From CAXBES01 sp963974915 (GTDB taxonomy: Bacteria; Bacteroidota; Bacteroidia; Flavobacteriales; Flavobacteriaceae): DNA of 63,058 nucleotides. Position numbers and translations under genes: made by a program. Positions 8,712 through 16,844 of the stretch are shown here, in pieces. The stretch spans positions 1 to 63,058 of the forward strand of contig CAXBES010000017.1 of assembly GCA_963974915.1 (NCBI GenBank), given 5' to 3'. The notes below the pieces were generated by a model. The model did no database searches and was not told the origin of the DNA. It saw only the letters and a program-made list of their open reading frames with translations. Position 1 is the first letter of the stretch. Each line of letters begins with the position of its first letter.

Positions 8712-10907
8712 ATGACAATTTCCATTTGGAGGTACAGTCATTTATTACTGGCCATTATTTCATCACTTTTCTTATTAATTGCTTCTATAACAGGGGTTAT
8801 CTTGGCAGTTGAACCGGTCGCTCATCAAGCTAAGAGTTTTGATGTGCGTGATCTGGAAAAAGTATCTTTGACGACTACTTTAGAGGCAGTTAAAAGTGAA
8901 TATGATGAGGTTTTTTCGCTTGAAGTGGAGTCTTCCGGTTTTGTAAAAGCATCGGTGCTAACCGCAGATTTTGAGACAGCTAACTTTTACATAGATCCAG
9001 TTTCCGGCAAAGCCCTGGGTGTAGTTCAGGATCGTCCGGTGATTTATAACTTTGCTACTAATTTACATCGTTCCTTATTTCTGAAAAGTGTTGGACGATT
9101 TTTTGTTGGCTTTGTTTCCTTATTGCTTATTCTTATAGCAGTTTCCGGAAGTTTTTTGTTGATTCAGAGACAGGGAGGAATAAGACGCGTATTTTCGAAA
9201 GTTCAGAAGGATTATTTTGAACTAAGATACCATGTTATTTTAAGCAGATTGTTGCTTATTCCTATTCTAATAGTCGCAATTACCGGCGTTTATCTTTCAG
9301 CTGAAAAATTCAATCTCTTACCTGAAGCCTCCGAAACTCACACGAATACCACTCTTTTACCAAATTCTGAAACTTTTCAGGATCCTTCAGAGTTAAAAGT
9401 ATTTAAAAGCATTACCCTTAGTAATGTAAGAAGTGTAGATTTTCCATTCTCTGATGATCCCGAAGATTACTATCAAATTGCTCTTAATGACAAAGAAATT
9501 AGGGTAATTGGACAGACGGGTGAGATTATGAGTAGTGTTGACTATCCATTTGTTGCACTCGCTTCAAGATATAGTTTAATGCTACACACCGGTGAAGGGA
9601 ATGTGTTATGGTCTTTGGTTTTGCTCATTGCAAGCGCTTCTAGTTTGTTTTTTATGTATTCGGGTTTTGTGATGAGTCTAAAGCGCTTAAAGAAGAGTAA
9701 ACATTTAAAAATCTCACATAAAAAGGAAGATAGTGAATATGTTATTTTGGTGGGGTCGGAAACCGGAACGGCATACGAATTTGCAAATAAACTATTTAAG
9801 AGTTTAACATCCTTGGGAAAAGCTGTGTTTATAACCGAGCTTAATAATTATGCGAAATTCGAAAAAGCAAAACACTTAATCGTTGTTACTTCAACCTATG
9901 GCGATGGAGATGCTCCTACAAATGCCAGAAAATTTGAAACGAATTTTGGTGCTATCGAGCAACCAAACAATATTTCATACTCCGTTGTGGGTTTGGGGTC
10001 AACTTCATATCCACATTTTTGTGGGTTTGCAATAAAAGTAGACAGTATTTTACAACAAGCAAAAGGCTTTCACCCTTCGCTTCCTTTGCACAAAATTAAT
10101 GATGGCGATGCTTCAGCACTTGGCAAATGGACTCAGGAATGGAGCAAAGAGGTGGATCTTCCAATACAAATTTCGAGTTCAGAAGAGCAATTAAGAGAAG
10201 TAGAAAAGATGTCATTTACTGTTGTGGAGCGAACTGAAATCAATCTTGATGATACATTCTTACTACTGTTAAAGCCAAATAGGAATACAAAGTTTACATC
10301 GGGGGATCTGTTATGTGTTTTTCCTGAAGAAACCGGTTATTCGCGACAGTATTCTATTGCGAAAATTGGAAATAATATTCTGTTGAGCATAAAAAGACAC
10401 AAATTTGGAACGTGCTCATCTTACCTGTCAAAACTAGATGAGGGGGATCAAATTATGGCGTCTATTGAGCATAACGATCAATTCCATTTTCCGAAGAAGG
10501 GAGAGTCGGTAGTCTTAATAGCCAACGGTACCGGGATTGCCCCATTTTTGGGTATGTTAGCAGAGAATAAGACAACAACTACACATTTGTTTTGGGGTGG
10601 GCGCACCTTAGAATCAGTTCACATTTATAGTGATTATTTTAATAAAATAACTACTCAAAATAATTTAGCGAATTTGCATAAATGCTACTCCAGAGAGGAA
10701 AACGGAATGTACGTACAAGACCTGATTACACAAAAAAAGGATGTCATTCTCAATTGCATTAATGCCTCGGGTACCATAATGATATGTGGTTCTTTAGCTA
10801 TGCAAAACGATGTGTTGGACGCACTTGAAGAAATGTTAGTATCGACTCCCGATTTGGATGTTGAATCCGTAAAACGATCTGGAAGACTGTTAATGGATTG
10901 TTATTAG
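8712..10907 (+). CDS. PepSY membrane protein fused to flavodoxin and NADPH-reductase domains
   Basis: A 731-residue inner-membrane oxidoreductase. The PepSY-associated part has four membrane segments (about 10-33, 130-151, 178-197, 299-321) with His10, His119, His174 and His292 near or inside them, suited to heme ligation. The cytoplasmic part carries a flavodoxin-like FMN domain (SETGT at 349-353, STYGDGDAP at 394-402) and a ferredoxin-reductase-like FAD/NADPH module (RQYS at 545-548, NGTGIAPF at 605-612, CGS at 692-694). The order matches a cytochrome P450 or sulfite reductase flavoprotein joined to a membrane electron conduit. It probably takes electrons from NADPH to the periplasm for heme or iron reduction. 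It is the last gene of the operon and converges on the next gene 8 nt away, with no obvious terminator. Confidence 0.85.
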   Translation: MTISIWRYSHLLLAIISSLFLLIASITGVILAVEPVAHQAKSFDVRDLEKVSLTTTLEAVKSEYDEVFSLEVESSGFVKASVLTADFETANFYIDPVSGKALGVVQDRPVIYNFATNLHRSLFLKSVGRFFVGFVSLLLILIAVSGSFLLIQRQGGIRRVFSKVQKDYFELRYHVILSRLLLIPILIVAITGVYLSAEKFNLLPEASETHTNTTLLPNSETFQDPSELKVFKSITLSNVRSVDFPFSDDPEDYYQIALNDKEIRVIGQTGEIMSSVDYPFVALASRYSLMLHTGEGNVLWSLVLLIASASSLFFMYSGFVMSLKRLKKSKHLKISHKKEDSEYVILVGSETGTAYEFANKLFKSLTSLGKAVFITELNNYAKFEKAKHLIVVTSTYGDGDAPTNARKFETNFGAIEQPNNISYSVVGLGSTSYPHFCGFAIKVDSILQQAKGFHPSLPLHKINDGDASALGKWTQEWSKEVDLPIQISSSEEQLREVEKMSFTVVERTEINLDDTFLLLLKPNRNTKFTSGDLLCVFPEETGYSRQYSIAKIGNNILLSIKRHKFGTCSSYLSKLDEGDQIMASIEHNDQFHFPKKGESVVLIANGTGIAPFLGMLAENKTTTTHLFWGGRTLESVHIYSDYFNKITTQNNLANLHKCYSREENGMYVQDLITQKKDVILNCINASGTIMICGSLAMQNDVLDALEEMLVSTPDLDVESVKRSGRLLMDCY

Positions 10908-10915
10908 GTTTTACC

Positions 10916-11614
10916 TTAATCTTTTATAAATTTCTGAATACTTCTTCCTTCTTCTGAAAGGATTTCTATAAAGTACATGCCTTGTGACAAGTTGGAAACA
11001 TCAATAGCGTTAGTTTGTTCTGAAACTTCTATTACTTTTTTTCCGCTTAGTGAGTAAACAAATATTTGTTGGTTTGTGATTTCTTCCGAAGCAATAGAAA
11101 GAGTTTCTGAAACAGGGTTAGGGAATATGGTTATAACGCTCTTTTTGTTTTCAGACAAAGATAAAAGCGAATTTCTGTAGACAACAGTAGAAAATATTTG
11201 GTTATCCAACCGTAAAGTTTTATCACCATTCATGTCTGTAGTGATCGTATAAAAATAATCGGATTCCTCAATAAAAAAACTGAAATAACTGTTTTCTAAA
11301 TCAACATGCGATGGCGGGGGATTGTTACACGTCCCGCATAAACAGGGTGCGAACATAGTTAAATACAGGGAATCGTCTACAGAATTATAGCTCATTTCAC
11401 CTCCGTACTCATTACAAACGATTCCGGAAATAATTAAATCTTCATTGATATTCATGGTAGGAGAAATGGGAGGATCAATCTCCGAAATTATAATTTCATC
11501 ACCCAATTCAGGATAAATCGCTTCGAGATACCAAGTGTCATACAAATCCGGATTCTGAGCAAAACCCTGATAACCTAAAAATAACCCCACTAAAAGTAGT
11601 AAAATTTTCTGCAT
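10916..11614 (-). CDS. T9SS type A sorting domain-containing protein, small
   Basis: A 232-residue secreted protein with a signal peptide (1-19, ending QGFAQ) and a type A C-terminal sorting domain about residues 158-232 (ITIFPNPVSETLSI, IFVYSLSGKKVIEV, ending IQKFIKD). Between them is a small beta-rich domain with four Cys (CLCGTC and others), similar to lipocalin-like or heat-shock HslJ-like secreted domains, but no confident assignment is possible. It converges on the PepSY gene. A near-consensus -7 box in the divergent region (TATCTTTA on the minus strand at 11643-11650) could drive it. Confidence 0.8.
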   Translation of the reverse strand: MQKILLLLVGLFLGYQGFAQNPDLYDTWYLEAIYPELGDEIIISEIDPPISPTMNINEDLIISGIVCNEYGGEMSYNSVDDSLYLTMFAPCLCGTCNNPPPSHVDLENSYFSFFIEESDYFYTITTDMNGDKTLRLDNQIFSTVVYRNSLLSLSENKKSVITIFPNPVSETLSIASEEITNQQIFVYSLSGKKVIEVSEQTNAIDVSNLSQGMYFIEILSEEGRSIQKFIKD

Positions 11615-11671
11615 AACGTTAAAATTAGAGGGGGAGTAACAATAAAGATATGAAATTTTGAAGTCTTTTCC

Positions 11672-11679
11672 TACCTTTG
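11672..11679 (+). promoter_or_regulatory. -7 promoter element of the HupE/UreJ gene
   Basis: TACCTTTG matches TAnnTTTG perfectly and gives a leader of about 25 nt before the ATG at 11709. Confidence 0.55.
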
Positions 11680-11708
11680 CGAAAAATCGATAAATTCCCC
11701 TTTTCTAC

Positions 11709-12287
11709 ATGTCCGATTTCTGGCTATATTTTAAATTGGGTCTGGAGCACGTGCTCGACTGGAAGGCCTATGATCATATTCTCTTTATCATTGTTTTATG
11801 CGCTGCATATACTTTCGATTCGTGGCGTAGACTCCTAATTCTTGTCACACTGTTCACCTTGGGACATACCGTTTCACTCTTGTTGGCTAATTATAATGTA
11901 GTAAGCGTTTCCAGCGCCTGGATCGAGTTTTTAATACCGGTGACAATTCTCGTCACGGCACTGTATAACCTCTTTACTGCAGGTAAAGGTAGTAGAGCGG
12001 ATAAACTCGGACTCTTTTATATTGCGACAGTTTTCTTCGGACTCATACATGGTTTCGGATTTGCTACCTATTACGGAATGATAAATTCGGATAATGAGAT
12101 CTTACCCCTTCTCGAATTCGCATTAGGAATTGAAGCGGCACAGATAATTGTCGTACTATTGGTATTATTCTTAGCATTTATTTGTAAAACCGTATTTAGG
12201 TTTAATAAGCGCGATTGGACCCTTGTAGTATCGTCTATTGTTATAGGAATGGTAATTCCAATGCTCATAGATAATTGGGTGTTTTAA
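11709..12287 (+). CDS. HupE/UreJ family membrane protein
   Basis: A 192-residue polytopic membrane protein with about six predicted helices. The HVLDWKAYDHILFI stretch near the N terminus and the LGHTVSLLLA and HGFGFATYYG motifs are typical of the short HupE/UreJ type. Characterised relatives are associated with nickel uptake for hydrogenase or urease, but no such enzyme gene is present here, so the metal and role are open. It stands alone, between a divergent T9SS gene and the dCMP deaminase gene. Confidence 0.75.
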   Translation: MSDFWLYFKLGLEHVLDWKAYDHILFIIVLCAAYTFDSWRRLLILVTLFTLGHTVSLLLANYNVVSVSSAWIEFLIPVTILVTALYNLFTAGKGSRADKLGLFYIATVFFGLIHGFGFATYYGMINSDNEILPLLEFALGIEAAQIIVVLLVLFLAFICKTVFRFNKRDWTLVVSSIVIGMVIPMLIDNWVF

Positions 12288-12410
12288 ATTCTGAAACTTT
12301 TGTATACATTTAACACCCGCATTTTTGATAGGGTGTAACTTCCTGTTAAATTCGCTACTAATATCATGTGACTGTTCTGAATGCGCTAAAAAACAGGGAT
12401 TCTTTGTTCT

Positions 12411-12845
12411 ATGACTCAAAAAAAACAACAAAAATACGACCTGGCCTATCTTAAGATGGCACAGGAATGGAGTAAGCTTTCTTATTGTAAACGTCGAAAA
12501 GTTGGCGCGCTAATTGTGAAAGATAAAATGATTATTAGCGACGGATACAATGGAACCCCTACCGGATTCGAAAATTTCTGTGAAGATGAAGAAGGATACA
12601 CTAAATGGTACGTTCTTCACGCCGAAGCAAATGCGATCTTAAAAGTGGCCTCCTCAACACAATCCTGTCACGGAGCAACACTGTATATTACAATGTCACC
12701 CTGTCAGCAGTGCAGCAAATTGATTCATCAGGCCGGAATTAAGAGATTGGTGTATTTGGAAGAGTACAAAGACAATTCGGGAGTGAAATTTTTAGAGAAA
12801 GCAGGCGTTAGTATTACACATGTTCAAGATTTAAAAGTAAAATGA
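12411..12845 (+). CDS. dCMP deaminase family protein
   Basis: A 144-residue zinc-dependent cytidylate deaminase that would turn dCMP into dUMP for thymidylate synthesis. The zinc and catalytic motifs are LHAEANAIL (His and the proton-shuttling Glu) and PCQQC (two Cys ligands). The N-terminal SYCKRRKVGALIVKD and GYNGTP motifs are typical of dCMP deaminase. Its stop overlaps the start of the S41 peptidase gene by 4 nt, so the two are translationally coupled. It adds to the nucleotide-pool genes nearby (nrdA, nrdB, dgt). Confidence 0.88.
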   Translation: MTQKKQQKYDLAYLKMAQEWSKLSYCKRRKVGALIVKDKMIISDGYNGTPTGFENFCEDEEGYTKWYVLHAEANAILKVASSTQSCHGATLYITMSPCQQCSKLIHQAGIKRLVYLEEYKDNSGVKFLEKAGVSITHVQDLKVK

Positions 12846-14452
12846 AGTTTAAAAAAGCATATGTTCCTTTAATTACAGGTATCGCGATCGCGATAGGAAT
12901 TTTTATAGGTTCAAAACTTAACTTCAATGACACTACAGAAAAGATCTTTGCTACAAACTCTAAAAAAGATAAGTTAAACCGACTTATAGACTATATAGAT
13001 TACGAGTACGTAGATCGTGTAAATACCGATAGCATTGTGGATGTAACCGTAAATGGAATCCTTGAAAATTTAGATCCGCATTCCGTATATATCCCCAGCG
13101 ATTCGTATCAGGAAAATGCCGATGATATGCGGGGTAACTTTACGGGTATTGGGATTAGTTTTTATCCCTATAAAGATTCTATAGCAGTAATTAGAGCGAT
13201 TAAAGGAGGACCCGCAGCAAAGGCCGGGATAAAAGGGGGCGATAGAATTTTGTACGCCGATGGCAAAAAACTCTTTGGCGAAAATATTCATAGAGATAGT
13301 ATAAGCGAATACCTTAAAGGCGAAATCAATTCGAAAGTAGACCTGCAGGTGTATCGCAAAGGAGAGCCCGAATTACTAGATATTAAAGTGAAGAGAAAAC
13401 GAGTGCCTTTGGTGAGTGTCGATGCATCCTATAAATTAACCGATGATATAGGTTATATTAAAGTGAATCGTTTTTCAGAAACCACATACGACGAATTTGA
13501 AAATGCACTTGAAACCTTGATCGATAACGGTATTACCAAGTTAGTTCTGGATCTTAGAAACAACCCGGGAGGTTATATTTCTACAGCCGAAAGAATATTG
13601 GACGAATTCCTGGAAGATGACAAACTAATGCTTATTACGAAGAATAAAAATGGAGATGAAAATAAATCGTATGCTACAAGAAGAGGCGATTTTGAAGATG
13701 GAAAGCTCTACGTTTTGATCAATGAGAATTCTGCTTCGGCTAGTGAAATTGTGGCGGGTGCTCTGCAGGATAATGATAAGGGAACCATTATTGGCAGGCG
13801 TTCCTTCGGAAAAGGACTGGTGCAACGTGAAATGGCATTAGGCGACGGAAGTGCCGTAAGACTGACCATCGCCAGATATTACACCCCTACGGGAAGGTCC
13901 ATTCAGAAGCCATATGGAAACGGAAACGACGCGTATTACAGTGATTATGAAAAGCGTTATACGAATGGTGAGCTCATTAGTGCCGATAGTATTAAGGTTG
14001 CAGATTCGTTGAGGTTCGTAACCCCAAAGGGCAAAGTGGTGTATGGAGGTGGTGGAATTATTCCCGATATTTTTGTGCCAAAAGATACGAGTGTGGAAAA
14101 TGAAACCCTTCAGTTTGTGTCTAGAAATGGCTTTATGAGTTTTTTCATCTTTGAACATCTTGAAAAGAACAGAGAAATGTTTGAGGGAATTTCATTCGAG
14201 GAATTTTCCAGAAGCTACGAGGTAGATGATGATCTTTCGAAGGCTTTTATTGAGTATGCTAAATTTGATCAGGCACATATAGACCTTACTAATTATTCGA
14301 ATACATTAAAGAAAGCCTTAAAGGCAAATATAGCACAACAGCTGTACGGACCTAATGCGTACGAAAACATAATGAATCAAGATGATCAAATGCTTCGAAA
14401 GGTGTTGGAGTTAGAATCTCCAAAACAAGAAGAGCCAACCCTTCCAAATTAA
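12842..14452 (+). CDS. S41 family C-terminal processing peptidase
   Basis: A 536-residue serine protease of the CtpA/Prc family, anchored by an N-terminal membrane segment (about 7-25) with the protease in the periplasm. It has a PDZ domain about residues 90-175 (IRAIKGGPAAKAGIKGGD), a core with LVLDLRNNPGG, the catalytic-serine region SASASE at 297-302 and the lysine of RSFGKG about residue 324. The PDZ domain selects C-terminal ends of substrates. It is translationally coupled to the dCMP deaminase gene. It converges on the small membrane protein gene 3 nt away. Its substrate is unknown. Confidence 0.9.
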   Translation: MKFKKAYVPLITGIAIAIGIFIGSKLNFNDTTEKIFATNSKKDKLNRLIDYIDYEYVDRVNTDSIVDVTVNGILENLDPHSVYIPSDSYQENADDMRGNFTGIGISFYPYKDSIAVIRAIKGGPAAKAGIKGGDRILYADGKKLFGENIHRDSISEYLKGEINSKVDLQVYRKGEPELLDIKVKRKRVPLVSVDASYKLTDDIGYIKVNRFSETTYDEFENALETLIDNGITKLVLDLRNNPGGYISTAERILDEFLEDDKLMLITKNKNGDENKSYATRRGDFEDGKLYVLINENSASASEIVAGALQDNDKGTIIGRRSFGKGLVQREMALGDGSAVRLTIARYYTPTGRSIQKPYGNGNDAYYSDYEKRYTNGELISADSIKVADSLRFVTPKGKVVYGGGGIIPDIFVPKDTSVENETLQFVSRNGFMSFFIFEHLEKNREMFEGISFEEFSRSYEVDDDLSKAFIEYAKFDQAHIDLTNYSNTLKKALKANIAQQLYGPNAYENIMNQDDQMLRKVLELESPKQEEPTLPN

Positions 14453-14455
14453 AAA

Positions 14456-14650
14456 CTATTGCTTCTTTTTAGCAATTTTTTGCGATACTTTCAGAATAAC
14501 AAGTAGAAGAATTACACAGGCAGAAGCCAAAACTCCAATTAATGCTACACTACTATCTCCTTGTAATAAATTGTCAAAATCTAAGATAGTAGCATTGTAA
14601 ATAATTAACGCCACGGCAATTGCTATTAGAATATACGTGAAGATTTTCAT
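14456..14650 (-). CDS. Small two-helix membrane protein
   Basis: A 64-residue protein with two hydrophobic segments (about 4-22 and 35-56) and a Lys-rich C terminus (KVSQKIAKKKQ). No family motif is recognised. It lies 5 nt downstream of the marC-family gene on the same strand and is probably cotranscribed with it. Confidence 0.7.
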   Translation of the reverse strand: MKIFTYILIAIAVALIIYNATILDFDNLLQGDSSVALIGVLASACVILLLVILKVSQKIAKKKQ

Positions 14651-14655
14651 TTTTC

Positions 14656-15237
14656 TTAATTAAATAATTCTTGAATATTTGAGGTAAATAGCTTTACGGC
14701 GATCGCAAGAAGAATAACTCCGAAGATCTTTTCAATGATGGCGATCCCGCCCTTCCCAAGAAAACGTTGCAGTTTTCCTGAGGTTCGTAATACAATAAAC
14801 ACGACCACAATATTTACCAATATTGCGACAATAATATTTTCGATAGAATATTCGGCTCTAAGCGACAGTAAAGTTGTTAAACTACCCGGTCCCGCCACTA
14901 TTGGGAAGGCAATTGGAAAAACAGTCGCCATACCTAAATTTTCTTCATTCTGCTTAAATAAGGTAACTCCAAGAATCATTTCTAGCGCGATAAAGAACAG
15001 TACAAAGGCTCCTGCCACTGCGAATTCGTTTACATTTATGCCAATAAGTTTAAGGATCTCTTCCCCTATAAAAAGAAAGACGATTAATACGATCCCTGCA
15101 ATAATAGAAGCACGACCACTTTTTATATTCCCCGATTTTTCTCGTAGAGAAATGATTACAGGGATACTTCCTATAATGTCTATTACCGCAAAAAGCACCA
15201 TAGTTGCGGTCGCAATCTCTTTGAAATTTAAATTCAT
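14656..15237 (-). CDS. MarC family integral membrane protein
   Basis: A 193-residue membrane protein with six predicted helices. The motifs DIIGSIPVIISL, FPIAFPIVAGPGSLTTLL and EKIFGVILLAIAVKLF are typical of the MarC family. The family was once linked to multiple antibiotic resistance, but this was not upheld and its substrate is unknown. It appears to form an operon with the small membrane protein gene downstream. Confidence 0.88.
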   Translation of the reverse strand: MNLNFKEIATATMVLFAVIDIIGSIPVIISLREKSGNIKSGRASIIAGIVLIVFLFIGEEILKLIGINVNEFAVAGAFVLFFIALEMILGVTLFKQNEENLGMATVFPIAFPIVAGPGSLTTLLSLRAEYSIENIIVAILVNIVVVFIVLRTSGKLQRFLGKGGIAIIEKIFGVILLAIAVKLFTSNIQELFN

Positions 15238-15345
15238 TACGCTATTTTTTCGTGTTGCAAAATTAGTGATAATGGCTTGGATATATACTTTAAATCTAAC
15301 TTTAATTTATGAGTAATTTCTTCGGAAAAGGACGCGGAAACATAT

Positions 15346-15353
15346 TATCTTTG
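15346..15353 (+). promoter_or_regulatory. -7 promoter element giving a leaderless DUF3109 transcript
   Basis: TATCTTTG fits TAnnTTTG perfectly and ends only 4 nt before the ATG at 15358. The transcript would therefore start at or next to the initiation codon. Confidence 0.55.
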
Positions 15354-15357
15354 TCGG

Positions 15358-15921
15358 ATGTTTCAACTTGGAAAGACTATTGTTTCGGAAGACCTTATTG
15401 AAAAAGAGTTTGTCTGTAATTTAGGGGCCTGTAAAGGGGAATGCTGCATTGCTGGTGAAGCCGGAGCACCTGTTACTTCCGAAGAAGTAGAAATTCTTGA
15501 AACTATCTATCCAAAAGTGAAGCCTTTTCTCAGGTCTGAAGGGATCGAAGCTATCGAGGCTCAAGGTACTTATATCACTACTTCTAATAACGAACTGGAA
15601 ACACCACTGGTAAATGGGAACGAATGTGCATATGTTACGTTCACTGTAAACGGAACGGCGAGTTGTGGAATAGAAGATGCATATAACGCCGGGGAAATCG
15701 ATTTCAGAAAACCCATTTCTTGTCATTTATACCCGGTTCGAGTAGTAGATTACAGTGAATTTGCTGCGGTAAACTATCACAAATGGCCTATTTGCAACGA
15801 CGCTTGTATCCTTGGGAAAGAATTAAAGGTACCTGTCTACAAATTTGTGAAGGACGCGCTTATTAGAAAATTCGGCAAACACTGGTATGCCGAACTTGAG
15901 AAAGTAGCAGAGAAAATGTAG
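15358..15921 (+). CDS. DUF3109 family protein
   Basis: A 187-residue cytoplasmic protein rich in conserved cysteines: NLGACKGECC near the N terminus, then NECAYVTF, ASCGIEDAY, ISCHLYPVR and PICNDAC. The spacing suggests a bound metal or Fe-S centre, similar to the zinc/iron-chelating YkgJ type of domain. The family function is unknown. The promoter lies so close to the ATG that the mRNA is probably leaderless. It stands alone and is transcribed divergently from marC. Confidence 0.85.
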   Translation: MFQLGKTIVSEDLIEKEFVCNLGACKGECCIAGEAGAPVTSEEVEILETIYPKVKPFLRSEGIEAIEAQGTYITTSNNELETPLVNGNECAYVTFTVNGTASCGIEDAYNAGEIDFRKPISCHLYPVRVVDYSEFAAVNYHKWPICNDACILGKELKVPVYKFVKDALIRKFGKHWYAELEKVAEKM

Positions 15922-16023
15922 TTTTTTAGTACTTCTTACAAAGCTGTTGATTAGTTATTTGATTATCATTATCTTAGTTGTTGATTAATCCACTATTTTG
16001 CCAGCAACTATAACTAAACAATT

Positions 16024-16623
16024 ATGAAAAAAGCACTATTATTATTCGCAGTTCTTGCAGTGACATATGCCTGCGACAATCCTGTTTCAAAAAAAATTAA
16101 AGAAACCAAGGAGAATGTTTCTAATACCACAAATGCGGTAAAAGAAATGACCAAAATGCAAGAAGATTTACAAGAACTACAAAAGGAAGAGCCTCTAACC
16201 AACGAGGAGTTAAAATCCTGGCTTCCCGAAGAAATTGAAGGTATGAATCGCGTTGGTTATAAAGCCGGACAGATGGGTATGGCGCAAATAGCCTCTATTG
16301 AAGGTACCTATACCAATGAAGATAAGTCGAAAAAATTTAGAATTTCAATTATTGATGGTGCCGGACAAATGGGTGCCGCTGCTACCGCAGGATTGAGAAT
16401 GATATTGTCACAGGAATTTGAAGAAGAAGATGAAAATAAATCTCGTCGAACTGTTAAGAAGGATGGGGTAAAAGCAATTGAAGAATATCGAAAGAAAAAT
16501 AATAACAGCACCGTAGAATTTATGCAAGATAATAGGTTCTATATAAAAGCCAACGGTACGAACATGTCGATTGATGAAATGTGGGACGCTATTGATGATC
16601 TCGATATTGATGATTTAGGATAG
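16024..16623 (+). CDS. Hypothetical lipoprotein
   Basis: A 199-residue protein with a lipoprotein signal (Cys17 in VTYACDNP). A charged, helix-prone segment follows (about 20-65, KKIKETKENVSNTTNAVKEMTK). A globular part of about 130 residues follows, with GYKAGQMGMAQIASIEGTYTNEDKSKKFRISIIDGAGQMG. I do not recognise its family. It ends at a strong terminator (16646-16684) and is preceded by an AT-rich promoter region, so it looks monocistronic. Confidence 0.75.
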   Translation: MKKALLLFAVLAVTYACDNPVSKKIKETKENVSNTTNAVKEMTKMQEDLQELQKEEPLTNEELKSWLPEEIEGMNRVGYKAGQMGMAQIASIEGTYTNEDKSKKFRISIIDGAGQMGAAATAGLRMILSQEFEEEDENKSRRTVKKDGVKAIEEYRKKNNNSTVEFMQDNRFYIKANGTNMSIDEMWDAIDDLDIDDLG

Positions 16624-16645
16624 GGAACAACCATTAAAATATTTT

Positions 16646-16684
16646 AAAAAGGCTGAAAACATCAATGTTTTTAGCCTTTTTTTT
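16646..16684 (+). terminator. Rho-independent terminator after the lipoprotein gene
   Basis: AAAAAGGCT and AAAACAT pair with ATGTTTT and AGCCTTTTT across a tiny loop, and a run of eight T follows. It sits 25 nt past the stop codon. Confidence 0.85.
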
Positions 16685-16744
16685 ACTGTTACATATGTGG
16701 TAGAGTTTGGTACATTAGTCATAATAAATAAGAGTTTACTAGTA

Positions 16745-16752
16745 TAAATTTG
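16745..16752 (+). promoter_or_regulatory. -7 promoter element of the T9SS gene at 16845
   Basis: TAAATTTG matches TAnnTTTG perfectly. It implies an unusually long leader of about 88 nt that contains small hairpins, such as AGACATAAGTCT around 16796-16809. Confidence 0.45.
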
Positions 16753-16844
16753 CTGTAAATAGACCATGTGTCTTAAGGAAAAGCTCCCCTTCCGTATAGA
16801 CATAAGTCTAATTCAAACCATTAGAAAACTTAAAAAATGTAATT

